In this document: piece after piece, positions 41,742 through 50,901 of the stretch | Layout of the letters: every line of letters begins with the position of its first letter | Numbering within the stretch: the stretch's first letter is position 1 | From: Flavobacterium sufflavum | GTDB lineage: Bacteria; Bacteroidota; Bacteroidia; Flavobacteriales; Flavobacteriaceae | NCBI RefSeq assembly: GCF_004016525.1 | Contig: NZ_SACJ01000001.1 | Span: 124,001 to 188,000, forward strand | DNA: 64,000 nucleotides | Direction: 5' to 3' | The notes under the pieces: generated by a model | Told to the model about the DNA's origin: nothing | Databases searched by the model: none | The model's input: the letters and a program-made list of their open reading frames with translations, nothing else | Translations under genes and position numbers: made by a program

Positions 41742-42512
41742 ATGGATTCGAATTTAAAACAATATTATGATTTCGTTGAAAATGGTGATAAAATTTACCT
41801 GCCCCATTTTACACTGGAGTGCGTCATTTTTGGTTATGAAAACAAACAACTAAAAGTATTGCTCACAAAGTTAGTAGGTATTGGTTGGGGAGTACCCAGT
41901 GGCTATGTAAAAAGAGAAGAATCATTGACAGTTGCTGTGAATCGAATTTTAAAGGAACGCACAGCTCTTGACAACATCTTTTTAAAACAGTTTCATACAT
42001 TTGGAGATAGTAAGCATCGTATTAAGCCACAAGAATATGAAAGTGGGATTGACGTATCTATGACTAAAGGAACTTGGTTAGCTGAACGAACGCTCTCTAT
42101 TGGTTACTATGCTTTAATGGATTGTTCAGAAGCGGATATAAAATTAGATGTGTTTGTTGAAGATTATAAATGGGTTGATGTGAATGAAATTCCAAAAGAC
42201 TTATTGTTAGATCATAATGAGATAATAGATTACGCATTAATGACTCTTCGCAATCAGATATTCCATGAGCCTATCGGATTTGAATTATTACCGGAGAAAT
42301 TCACATTACCCGAGATTCAAACTTTATACGAAACAATTTTAAACAAGAAGTTTGATAGACGAAATTTTCCAAATAAATTACTTGCACAAGAAATTATTGT
42401 TAAACTGGATGAGAAACGTAATATAGGCCAACATCGTTCCCCTTTTTTATATAAGTTTCACAAAGAAAATTATGAAAATGCTTTATCCGAGAGAACGGCT
42501 TTAGTACTTTAA
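41742..42512 (+). CDS. Nudix-fold transcriptional regulator (NrtR/AraR-like)
   Basis: A 256-residue protein with a Nudix domain (about 20-150; HFTLECVIFGYENKQLKVLL, GWGVPSGYVKREESL) fused to a C-terminal winged helix (about 165-235; ETILNKKFDRRNFPNKLL). In the Nudix box the REUxEE element reads RILKER, so two of the three metal-binding acidic positions are lost. That fits a sensor and not a hydrolase. Relatives in Bacteroidetes include AraR, the arabinose regulator. It is the first gene of the plus-strand catabolic island and likely controls it; a pentose or galactose signal is possible. Confidence 0.85.
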   Translation: MDSNLKQYYDFVENGDKIYLPHFTLECVIFGYENKQLKVLLTKLVGIGWGVPSGYVKREESLTVAVNRILKERTALDNIFLKQFHTFGDSKHRIKPQEYESGIDVSMTKGTWLAERTLSIGYYALMDCSEADIKLDVFVEDYKWVDVNEIPKDLLLDHNEIIDYALMTLRNQIFHEPIGFELLPEKFTLPEIQTLYETILNKKFDRRNFPNKLLAQEIIVKLDEKRNIGQHRSPFLYKFHKENYENALSERTALVL

Positions 42513-42568
42513 TTTTATCAAAAAACATACGGAGGCGATCTCTAAAAAATAATTACAATTAACTCTTC

Positions 42569-42596
42569 ACCCTATTTCGCTTAAACGAGATAGGGT
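42569..42596 (+). terminator. Terminator after the Nudix regulator
   Basis: Stem ACCCTATTTCG (42569-42579) and CGAGATAGGGT (42586-42596), one mismatch, followed by TTCTTTTTC. It separates the regulator from the receptor gene. The rest of 42513-43019 holds the promoter listed next and no gene. Confidence 0.75.
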
Positions 42597-42919
42597 TTCT
42601 TTTTCATTATTACTCAGTCCTACCTACATTAAATACGTTTTAGATTAAATCTAAAATAGTAGTTTAACGCCAAGACGATTTTATTAAAACTGTATTACCT
42701 TCTTTCCTTCTTTTTCCTCCATATCCAATTAACAGAAACCTTATTCGGTTCTTATCTAACTCTTTTTCAGAGTGTTATTTGGTTTTAATTTATGCTTTTT
42801 CCAATCATCAAATACTTATAATTAAGAAAAAACACTTGAATATATTATAAAATTTTAGGTGAAAAAAATTACATATCGTAAAAATAGTATGCAAAAATGA
42901 ATAATTATGAAGTTTTGCA

Positions 42920-42992
42920 TTGTGATATAAAAAATGTTTAATACTTTTATCGCGTAAATATAACGCAATAGAAAGCATTATACTAACGCAAT
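42920..42992 (+). promoter_or_regulatory. Promoter and candidate operator of the SusD-less receptor gene
   Basis: TTG (42920-42922) and TACTTTTA (42942-42949, seven of eight positions of TAnnTTTG) are spaced by 19 nt. Downstream, TAACGCAAT occurs twice (42961-42969 and 42984-42992) with a 23-bp period, about two helical turns, between the start of transcription and the ATG at 43020. The complement with one change, ATTGCATTA, lies before the Nudix regulator gene (41658-41666). These could be its binding sites. Confidence 0.4.
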
Positions 42993-43019
42993 GAAAAACC
43001 ATTTTAACCAAATTACATT

Positions 43020-45380
43020 ATGAAAAAGAAAATTATTCCTTTTGGAATTGGAATTTTAATTGCTATCGCAGCAATTTTACCAGAGCAATCCTACGCACAG
43101 GATAAAAAAGACAAAACCGAATCTATTGTAGCGAAAGATTCAGTTGGAGGAAACAAGAAAGAAGAGAAGAATAGAAACGTAATGTTGAATGCCTCTTCAG
43201 CTACGACACCAAGACAAATCAATGTTGGTATTCCTCCAGGAGGTGATATTCAGATTTTAGAAAACGACATTCCAGTAATATATCAGTTTTACCCTCAAAT
43301 TGTTACTTCGGTATGGAAGTATGATAGTAGTATCGGAAGGATTGGTTTATTATCTCTTGCTGAAGGAGCACTTACTTTTGGAAAAGTTGGTTTTAGTGTC
43401 AATTCATATGATCGTGAACCTGGTACTAAATTTAAAGGTTTTTTTTCAGCTTATACCAATAGCTGGGGGTCTTTAATTTACAGTGGAAATGTATCAGGTC
43501 CAATGAGTAAGGATGGATGGGGTTACTCAATTAGTTTACAAGAAACTTATGATCGTGGAAATGGTGTTAATAGGATGTATTATCCTTGGTCAACTGAAAG
43601 GATGGAGATGTTTAAACTGGGGATTTCAAAGAAATATAAGAAAGGAAAAATTAATTTTTTATATAAAAACGCAACACAAAGACAAGATTATAGTGTCAAT
43701 CAACCCTTAATTTATAATGGAAATGGTGATTTTTCAGAATATCCAGGTTTTAGTTTAAGTAGAGATAGTTATACCTTAGGAAATGGACAAATTGCCTATG
43801 CAGATGCTAATACTGGAGAATCAGTAAAAATGAACTTAGCGGATGATAAATTTAATGAAAATAAATCTAATGCTTTTTATGTAAATGGTGAGCATAAATT
43901 TTCAAATGATTATAAATTGAGTTATTCAACAATGTATATGCACTCCAAGTCGCCTTTTCTTGTTCAATTTCCGTTGACTTTAGGAATTAGTACGCCAGAT
44001 GCTAATAATAAGTACTATTTACATAATACTAATACAGAATATACAGACAATGTTCAAATGGTAGTGAACCAAGCAGTAGAACCAACCAATATTGACACTT
44101 GGATGACTCGTATGGAGCTTACCAAAAAATATGGAGTACATAGTTTGAGACTTGGTTTAACTGAACAGTTGTATAAAACAGGATTGCAAAAAACAAACAT
44201 GGGTATTTATTATCAAACAGTAACACCTAATCCTCAATTATTAGATTGGCAAATGAATGTAAGTCCTGTTCCAGGGTCTCCATATTATTATCCAATCACT
44301 AATGCAGATGGAATTGTAGGAATACCAGGAGATATAACAAAAGTAAAAACGAATAAAACAGCATTATATTTATCAGATGATTTTAAAGTAGGTAAAGTTT
44401 TTGATTTCACCCTTGGTGCTCGACTAGAAAAAGAAGATACAGAGGAACTTCATAATCAATATACTAATTCTTTCATAAAGGACAGACCCCTTATGTCAGT
44501 AGATTTCAAAAACAAATTTAACCACGTAGCTGTAGGTAGTTTTGTTGCAAAGGTTACCAATAAATTTGGATTCTTAGGGGATGTTACCTATAACGATTAT
44601 CTAAACAGATATTATGATTACCCAGCAAACCAAAAAGATGCACTAGGAAACCCTATAACAGATGTGGATGGAAATGGTAATCTTGTTGCTCAGACTACAA
44701 TAGCCAAGTCTAATCAAATAAAAGTTATATTTTTAGGTGCAGGTATTTATTATAATCAAGGAGATAAATTTAGTATAGTGTCTAAAGTAACACAAAGCTC
44801 AAAATTGAACAACGTTACTGGATTAGACTTTTATGACCCAAATAATACATCAATAAAAGCTAAAGCTTATCCTCTTTTTTATGATATACAAACACTGGGT
44901 TGGACTACAGATATTGTAACAAGTCCATTCAAGAATTTTAATTTGCATTATTTGATAACCTTGCAAAAACCACAATACAAAAATTATACAGCAAGTGGCT
45001 TTGGTACTACATATGAATATAATAATATTATTCCTGGAATGTCTAATGTTTTGATGGAAATTGATCCTAGTTATAAATTAGGGAACTACAAGATTTATGC
45101 TAATCTAAGATATTTTGGAAAACAATATGGTAACCTAACCAATTCAATTGCTTACAATGCTTGGTGGGAAACCTTTGGGGGAGTTGAATATCGTATGAGC
45201 AGAAATGTTGATTTTAAGTTGCAAGTTGTAAACTTCTTAAATCAAAAAGGTATCAGTGGTGCTTTGCAAGGTGCTGACCAGATAACAACAGCAACTGAGC
45301 CTAATTATATAGGAAAAGGAGTTAATGCATCAGGTATTCGCCCACGTACAATCGAATTTACTGTGAATTTCAAAATATAA
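43020..45380 (+). CDS. Atypical TonB-receptor-like outer-membrane protein without SusD partner
   Basis: A 786-residue exported barrel protein (signal ending SYAQ, about 26). A short Lys-rich linker is followed by a divergent plug (about 50-145; RQINVGIPPGGDIQILEND, YPQIVTSVWKYDSSIGRIG). The classical plug motifs are weak and there is no carboxypeptidase-like domain. The remainder is strand-rich, with KTALYLSDDFKVGKVFDFT and a terminal strand RPRTIEFTVNFKI. The C-terminus supports a TonB-dependent barrel. No SusD gene is adjacent; instead a 127-residue secreted protein follows. The substrate is unknown; the context suggests sugar or glycoside uptake. Confidence 0.72.
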   Translation: MKKKIIPFGIGILIAIAAILPEQSYAQDKKDKTESIVAKDSVGGNKKEEKNRNVMLNASSATTPRQINVGIPPGGDIQILENDIPVIYQFYPQIVTSVWKYDSSIGRIGLLSLAEGALTFGKVGFSVNSYDREPGTKFKGFFSAYTNSWGSLIYSGNVSGPMSKDGWGYSISLQETYDRGNGVNRMYYPWSTERMEMFKLGISKKYKKGKINFLYKNATQRQDYSVNQPLIYNGNGDFSEYPGFSLSRDSYTLGNGQIAYADANTGESVKMNLADDKFNENKSNAFYVNGEHKFSNDYKLSYSTMYMHSKSPFLVQFPLTLGISTPDANNKYYLHNTNTEYTDNVQMVVNQAVEPTNIDTWMTRMELTKKYGVHSLRLGLTEQLYKTGLQKTNMGIYYQTVTPNPQLLDWQMNVSPVPGSPYYYPITNADGIVGIPGDITKVKTNKTALYLSDDFKVGKVFDFTLGARLEKEDTEELHNQYTNSFIKDRPLMSVDFKNKFNHVAVGSFVAKVTNKFGFLGDVTYNDYLNRYYDYPANQKDALGNPITDVDGNGNLVAQTTIAKSNQIKVIFLGAGIYYNQGDKFSIVSKVTQSSKLNNVTGLDFYDPNNTSIKAKAYPLFYDIQTLGWTTDIVTSPFKNFNLHYLITLQKPQYKNYTASGFGTTYEYNNIIPGMSNVLMEIDPSYKLGNYKIYANLRYFGKQYGNLTNSIAYNAWWETFGGVEYRMSRNVDFKLQVVNFLNQKGISGALQGADQITTATEPNYIGKGVNASGIRPRTIEFTVNFKI

Positions 45381-45408
45381 ATAAAAAGTGTGTAAATAGA
45401 TTATGAAT

Positions 45409-45453
45409 CCTAATCTTTCAAAGTTCTTATTTTTTAGAACTTTGAAAGTTAGG
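45409..45453 (+). promoter_or_regulatory. Strong mRNA hairpin between receptor and small partner gene
   Basis: Arms CCTAATCTTTCAAAGTTCT (45409-45427) and AGAACTTTGAAAGTTAGG (45436-45453) pair over 18 bp with one bulged base. The T-run lies in the loop and not after the stem, so it is not a classic terminator. A processing or stability element that adjusts the ratio of the two gene products is possible. Confidence 0.6.
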
Positions 45454-45517
45454 TTCTAAAAAATAAAAAATTATTTCTCAAACAACAAATATTACAAATC
45501 AAAAAAAAACAAATGTC

Positions 45518-45901
45518 ATGAAAAAATTAAGTATTATTATTGCTGCTATAGTATGCAGCTTGATGTTTTCAGTTAACGCAAAAGCCCAAGAATCTAAAGA
45601 TTATTTTATAGGAAAATGGCAACTTCTAACAACTGGTCTTCCTGATGGTGATGCTAAAAGTGTACTAACATTAACAAGAGGCGAAAATGGTAAATTAACA
45701 GGAAATATGGCAGGAGAAGGTAGACCTGCAGATGTATTCACTAAAATAGATGAAAAAGAAAAATTCATAACCTGTTTTTTTACGGCAAGTGGTTATGATG
45801 TATACATCTATCTAGAAAAAAAAGATGACAACAATATTACCGGATCATTGCTAGACATGTTTGATTGTACTGGAACCAGAATAGTTGAATCTAAAAAATG
45901 A
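45518..45901 (+). CDS. Small secreted protein paired with the atypical receptor
   Basis: A 127-residue protein with a signal peptide (about 1-24, ending AKAQ). The mature part is beta-rich: FIGKWQLLTTGLPDGD, LTLTRGENGKLTG and ASGYDVYIYLEKK, reminiscent of a lipocalin-type small barrel. No catalytic residues can be named. It is preceded by a strong hairpin and followed by a strong terminator, so it is the last gene of a two-gene unit with the receptor. A periplasmic or surface ligand-binding role replacing SusD is a hypothesis. Confidence 0.7.
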   Translation: MKKLSIIIAAIVCSLMFSVNAKAQESKDYFIGKWQLLTTGLPDGDAKSVLTLTRGENGKLTGNMAGEGRPADVFTKIDEKEKFITCFFTASGYDVYIYLEKKDDNNITGSLLDMFDCTGTRIVESKK

Positions 45902-45909
45902 GAAAAAAA

Positions 45910-45944
45910 GAAGTAATGGTAGTCACAAAGACTACCATTACTTC
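45910..45944. terminator. Strong terminator-like stem after the small partner gene
   Basis: Perfect 15-bp stem GAAGTAATGGTAGTC (45910-45924) and GACTACCATTACTTC (45930-45944) with an ACAAA loop. It starts 9 nt after the stop codon. Confidence 0.8.
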
Positions 45945-45949
45945 CTAAT

Positions 45950-46388
45950 TATTTCAAAAAATCTTCTTTAATTACGACTTCTCTTTTAAAAACCAAATAA
46001 ACCACAAATTATTAACAATTTACATAAAAAAAAGTCCTGTAATTTTATCTCATAGCAACTATAGAGCATTTGGATAATCTCCAAAAAAGTTAAAAGCTTT
46101 CGCAAAAATAAAATTATTCAATCTGGAGAAATTACCGTGAATCATCTTATTCTGAATCCACAAGATTGGACTTATTTTAATATGGATTGATCTTCTTGGA
46201 TTACTATCACTATTTCCATAATGATTTAGAGTAAAAGCTTTAGATAAAGGTAAAATACTAATAGCAAAATTTACACTAAAAAAGGTATTAGCTCAAAAAA
46301 AGCAAGTACCTCTCTTATATCATAGGTTCAAATCAATGCAATAAAGAAACATTGTATTTCCATTTTCACACTCAACACATTACACAAC
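45950..46388. other. Gap with a 77-codon stop-free stretch, possible decayed gene
   Basis: No complete gene is visible. On the minus strand 46292-46059 is open for about 77 codons (for example HYGNSDSNPRRSIHIK and HGNFSRLNNFIFAKAFNFF) without a plausible start. On the plus strand a stretch near 46110-46188 also reads protein-like (SGEITVNHLILNPQDW). I could not place either in a family. At this AT content such stretches are uncommon, so a degraded gene is possible. Confidence 0.25.
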
Positions 46389-48113
46389 ATGAAAAATATA
46401 TTATCGAATTTGTTATTCATTTTATTTATGTGTTGTTCATTGCAAATCAATGCTCAACACATAAATAAACAAACAACTGTTTGCAATCCTATAAATCTTA
46501 ATTACAGGTTTCAGTTAAACAATCCTTCGCGTCGAGAAGCTGCTGACCCTGCTGTAGTTTTATTTAAAGGAAAGTATTTTTTATTTGCTTCTAAATCTGG
46601 AGGATATTGGACATCGGATAATTTGATTGATTGGAAGTTCATCACTACATCTGACTTACCTCTCGAAGATTATGCCCCTACAGCTGTTGTAATGAATGAT
46701 GCTGTGTATTTTATGGCACTTGACAGACGCATATATAAGTCTGCTGAACCATTAAGCGGGAAATGGCAAATTGTAAAAGAAAATTTCCCTATTGTTGTAA
46801 ACGATCCATGTCTTTTTCTTGATGATGATGGACGTCTTTATTTGTATCAAGGACTTTCTAATAATAAACCCATTTATGGTGTAGAACTAAATAAAGAAAC
46901 TTTCGATCCAATAGGATCTCAATCTGAATTACTAAGTAGTAACACTATAAACAATGGTTGGGAACGACCTAGTGATTACAATGATTATTCAGGAAGAAGA
47001 AAGCCATTTTTAGAAGGGCCTTGGATAACAAAACATAAGGGCAAATACTACTTACAGTATTCGGCTCCAGGTACAGAATATAAAAGTTATTCAGATGGCT
47101 TATATATTGCGAATTCTCCATTAGGGCCATTTCAACTTGCTGAGAACAATCCTTTTTCATATAAACCCGAAGGCTTTATTTGTGGTGCTGGACACGGTAC
47201 CACATTTCAGGATAAATGGTCTAATTACTGGTACATGGGAACCATGACAATTTCGGTAAAAGATCATTTTGAAAGACGGCTAGGTCTATTTCCTGCTTTT
47301 TTGGATGAAGACGGAACTTTTTATGCTTATACCGCTTTTGGAGATTTCCCACATGTTTTACCTAAAAAGCACATTAAAGAACCAGAAGATTATAAACCAT
47401 CAGGGATGTTATTGTCTTATAAAAAGCCTGTTGAAGTATCTTCTACACTAGATAGCCATCCAAAAGAAAATACAACTAACGAAGATGTTCGCAGCTACTG
47501 GAGTGCCAAAACCGGTAATAAAGGAGAATGGATACTAGTTGATTTACAGAAACAATCAAAAATAAATGCTGTCCAAATAAACTTTTTTGATGAGGCAACA
47601 ACTATTTTAGGAAGAACTAATTCCATTTATTATCAATATTTACTTGAATATTCCAATGATAAGAAGTCATGGAAAACCATATCCGACAAAAGAACAAATA
47701 CAACTGACGTTCCACACGATTTTATCGAATTGAAAGCTCCTGTGTCTGCCCGTTATATTCGTTTGACTAACTACCATGTGCCTGATGGGAAATTTGCCAT
47801 ATCCGGTTTGCGAATTTTTGGTAAAGGCAATGGAAAACTTTCTCAAAATGTCTCTTCATTTACAGCTGTCCGTGATACTACTGATAAGCGTAATGTGATC
47901 CTTACTTGGCAAAAAAGTGAGGATGCTACAGGATACAATATCCGTTATGGTACTGCTCCAGATAAGTTATACATGAACTATCAGGTTTTTAATGCCGATT
48001 CTTTAACAATTCATAGTCTTAATGCTCAACAAAAATACTTCTTTACAATTGATACTTTTAATGAAAATGGTATAACCAAAGGAATCAAAGTTATTGAAGC
48101 CCAGAACGATTGA
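46389..48113 (+). CDS. GH43 glycosidase with discoidin and Fn3 domains
   Basis: A 574-residue exported enzyme (signal ending INAQ). The GH43-type propeller (about 35-340) starts with EAADPAVVLFKGKYFLF, whose Asp fits the catalytic base, and includes VNDPCLFLDDDGRLYLYQG and FLEGPWITKHKGKYYL with a candidate acid. A discoidin (F5/8 C) sugar-binding domain follows (about 345-480; GEWILVDLQKQSKINAVQIN, ARYIRLTNY), and an Fn3 domain closes the chain (about 488-574). The likely activity is removal of arabinose, xylose or galactose side groups. It opens a run of glycosidase genes on the plus strand, 79 nt before the GH2 gene. Confidence 0.85.
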   Translation: MKNILSNLLFILFMCCSLQINAQHINKQTTVCNPINLNYRFQLNNPSRREAADPAVVLFKGKYFLFASKSGGYWTSDNLIDWKFITTSDLPLEDYAPTAVVMNDAVYFMALDRRIYKSAEPLSGKWQIVKENFPIVVNDPCLFLDDDGRLYLYQGLSNNKPIYGVELNKETFDPIGSQSELLSSNTINNGWERPSDYNDYSGRRKPFLEGPWITKHKGKYYLQYSAPGTEYKSYSDGLYIANSPLGPFQLAENNPFSYKPEGFICGAGHGTTFQDKWSNYWYMGTMTISVKDHFERRLGLFPAFLDEDGTFYAYTAFGDFPHVLPKKHIKEPEDYKPSGMLLSYKKPVEVSSTLDSHPKENTTNEDVRSYWSAKTGNKGEWILVDLQKQSKINAVQINFFDEATTILGRTNSIYYQYLLEYSNDKKSWKTISDKRTNTTDVPHDFIELKAPVSARYIRLTNYHVPDGKFAISGLRIFGKGNGKLSQNVSSFTAVRDTTDKRNVILTWQKSEDATGYNIRYGTAPDKLYMNYQVFNADSLTIHSLNAQQKYFFTIDTFNENGITKGIKVIEAQND

Positions 48114-48192
48114 TTGAATTCAGATTAACACAGATCATGCTGAAACCCTAAGAAAAAAAATAAAAGAGAATGTTTATCAACTATATTGTTTT

Positions 48193-50769
48193 ATGAAAAA
48201 CACAACCACACCAGATAAATTAAATCAAGCGTATAGCATTTCAACTGTTGCAAATTCCCTAAAAAGAGTCTATTTATTTATTTTAACAAGTATCATAACA
48301 GTTTCACCTTCAATGGCACAAAGCAATTCAAATACTCGAACAATATCTTTTGATAAAGATTGGGCATTTACCAAAACTAATGTTATAGGTGCGGAACAAA
48401 TACATTTAGATGATTCAAAATGGAGAAAAGTTAATTTACCTCACGATTGGAGTATTGAGGATTTAGCAAACCAAGAACAAGGAAAAGTACAAGGTCCATT
48501 TTCAAAAAACAGCATTGGAAAAGCACCAACTGGATGGACTGTTGGTGGTACAGCTTGGTATCAAAAAAAATTTGTAACTGAAAAAAATAAAGAAAACAAA
48601 CTAGTATCCATCCATTTTGATGGAGTGTACATGAACGCTGATGTATGGCTAAATGGTGTACATTTAGGAAATCACCCCTATGGATATACGCCTTTTTATT
48701 ATGATTTAACGCCTTACTTAAAATCCGCCGGAGAGGAAAATATAATAGCAGTCAAAGTAAGAAATGAGGGCAAAAATTCCCGTTGGTATAGTGGTTCAGG
48801 GATTTATCGCCATGTATGGTTAACTGTTACTGACCCTGTTCATGTTGATACGTGGGGAATCAACATTACTACACCAGAAGTAACACAGGATAAAGCAATT
48901 GTAAAAATTAGTTCCACAATAAAAAACAAACAAGCATCAAATAGCGATATTTTATTAGTAACCAATATTTTAAACCCAAGCGGAAAGATTGTTGGCAGTA
49001 CACAAAAAAAGCTGCAACTGGAAGCCGGTAAATCTATAATTGACGAACAGACTGTTACAATTTCAAATCCCGCTTTGTGGTCACTTGAAACCCCACAGTT
49101 GTACAAAGCTATAACTGAAATAAAGAATGGTGATAAAACGATTGACGAAGTAGAAACAAACTTTGGGATTAGAAGCATCAAGTTTGATGGAACTGAGGGA
49201 TTTAGTCTCAACGGTAAAAAGTTGATTTTAAAAGGAGGATGTATTCATCATGACAATGGCCCACTGGGTGCTGTTTCAGTATACAAAGCTGAGGAACGAA
49301 AAATTGAAATATTAAAAAAGAATGGGTACAATGCTATAAGAGCCAGTCACAACCCTCCTTCTCAAGCATTATTAGATGCCTGTGACAAACTAGGTATGCT
49401 GGTTATGAATGAAGCCTTTGATACATGGATAAAGCCTAAAAACCCAGAAGACTACAATCTTAATTTTAATGCATGGTGGCAGAAAGATTTAGAAGCAATG
49501 ATATTAAGAGATAGAAATCATCCTTCTATAATTATGTGGAGCATTGGTAATGAAATCTACGAAGCACCTGATCTGATAGGACAAGAAATTGGAAAAAAAC
49601 TAGCAAATGAAGTTCGCAAATTAGATCCTACGCGACCAGTAACTGAAGCTATGGTTTACTTACCGCCCTATACACAAACTGCTTTGAAAGATTATAAATC
49701 CCATTTGGAAAATTTAGATGTAGATGGTTATAATTACTTTCTTGAAAGTAAGTCTATTCACTTCCAGCGAGATAGTGCTACAGTAGATTTTTTTGACACC
49801 CAGCATGCAGCACATCCTCAAAAAACTTATGTAGTAACCGAATCGTTACCTCTCTTTGCTTTGGAGAATTGGGAAAAATCGGAAAGATCACCCTACATGA
49901 TTGGAAGTTTTAAGTGGACTGCTTTTGATTATATCGGAGAAGCTGGAATTGGTAAATCAAGAATTAAACCTGAAAGGTTACCTGAACTAAAAGGAATTAT
50001 GGGGATGGGGCAGTTTTTTAAAGACGAGTGGCCCATCTTTAATTCAGGCACTGGCGATTTTGATTTGATAGGCAATAAAAAACAAGCATCTTATTATCAG
50101 GATGTAGTGTGGCGAAACAGCCCAATAGAAATACTTGTACATAATCCCATCCCTGAAGGAATGAAAGAGGCAGTAGCAACATGGGGATTTCCCGATGTGA
50201 TTAAATCATGGACATGGCCAGGACAAGAAGGTAAAAAGATGCAAGTACATGTATATACCCGAAGTAAAGTAGTTAAATTGGAATTAAATGGAAAGTTAAT
50301 TGCCGAGCAGATTGTTCCAGAGGGTTCCATTACCGCAATTTTTGAAATAGAGTACCAACCAGGAACTCTTGTTGCAAAAGGATTTGATGGAGAAAAAAAA
50401 ACTGGTGAAAGCACATTGATAACTACAGGTAAACCTTCAGCTATCCGACTGAGTACTGATAGAAGTACCATAAATGCAGACCTAAATGATTTGTCTTACA
50501 TCAATGTAGAAATTATTGACCAAAAAGGGAATATTGTACCTAATGTTGATGATTTAGAAATTACTTATCAGCTTACAGGTAACGCCTCCATAGCAGGTGT
50601 TGGAAATGGTAATGTTGCTGATATGTCTAGTTTTCAGCAAAATCACAAGAAAGTCTATCAAGGTAGAGGATTGGTCATTTTAAGACCAAATGAATTTTCT
50701 GGCAAGATAACTTTAAAAGCTCAAGCTAAAGGATTAGCAGCAGGTCAAATTGAAATACGTACAAAATAA
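48193..50769 (+). CDS. GH2 beta-glycosidase with DUF4982 and invasin-like tail
   Basis: An 858-residue exported retaining glycosidase of the beta-galactosidase/beta-glucuronidase family. Sugar-binding domain (about 45-215; VNLPHDWSIED, GWTVGGTAWYQKKF), immunoglobulin-like domain, then the TIM barrel with acid/base Glu454 (MWSIGNEIYEA) and nucleophile Glu550 (VVTESLP). DUF4982 (about 650-720) and an invasin-like beta-sandwich (about 745-855) follow, typical of Bacteroidetes GH2 beta-galactosidases. It lacks the small-chain domain present in the other GH2 enzyme at 22190-25318, so the two are not recent duplicates. Confidence 0.92.
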   Translation: MKNTTTPDKLNQAYSISTVANSLKRVYLFILTSIITVSPSMAQSNSNTRTISFDKDWAFTKTNVIGAEQIHLDDSKWRKVNLPHDWSIEDLANQEQGKVQGPFSKNSIGKAPTGWTVGGTAWYQKKFVTEKNKENKLVSIHFDGVYMNADVWLNGVHLGNHPYGYTPFYYDLTPYLKSAGEENIIAVKVRNEGKNSRWYSGSGIYRHVWLTVTDPVHVDTWGINITTPEVTQDKAIVKISSTIKNKQASNSDILLVTNILNPSGKIVGSTQKKLQLEAGKSIIDEQTVTISNPALWSLETPQLYKAITEIKNGDKTIDEVETNFGIRSIKFDGTEGFSLNGKKLILKGGCIHHDNGPLGAVSVYKAEERKIEILKKNGYNAIRASHNPPSQALLDACDKLGMLVMNEAFDTWIKPKNPEDYNLNFNAWWQKDLEAMILRDRNHPSIIMWSIGNEIYEAPDLIGQEIGKKLANEVRKLDPTRPVTEAMVYLPPYTQTALKDYKSHLENLDVDGYNYFLESKSIHFQRDSATVDFFDTQHAAHPQKTYVVTESLPLFALENWEKSERSPYMIGSFKWTAFDYIGEAGIGKSRIKPERLPELKGIMGMGQFFKDEWPIFNSGTGDFDLIGNKKQASYYQDVVWRNSPIEILVHNPIPEGMKEAVATWGFPDVIKSWTWPGQEGKKMQVHVYTRSKVVKLELNGKLIAEQIVPEGSITAIFEIEYQPGTLVAKGFDGEKKTGESTLITTGKPSAIRLSTDRSTINADLNDLSYINVEIIDQKGNIVPNVDDLEITYQLTGNASIAGVGNGNVADMSSFQQNHKKVYQGRGLVILRPNEFSGKITLKAQAKGLAAGQIEIRTK

Positions 50770-50901
50770 GAATAGATGATTCGTATTACATTAGGAAAAA
50801 GATCAAAGATTAAGTAGTGACTAATCTGTTTTCTAAGTCTAATTCTCCTAAATTTTCTTCCTGACTGACTATTAATTTACAGATAAAATTAAAATACAAT
50901 T

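Noticed and set aside
42808..43011. 67-residue minus-strand open frame before the receptor gene
   Set aside because: Lies across the promoter region, is composed of AT-rich codons typical of chance frames and has no recognisable domain.
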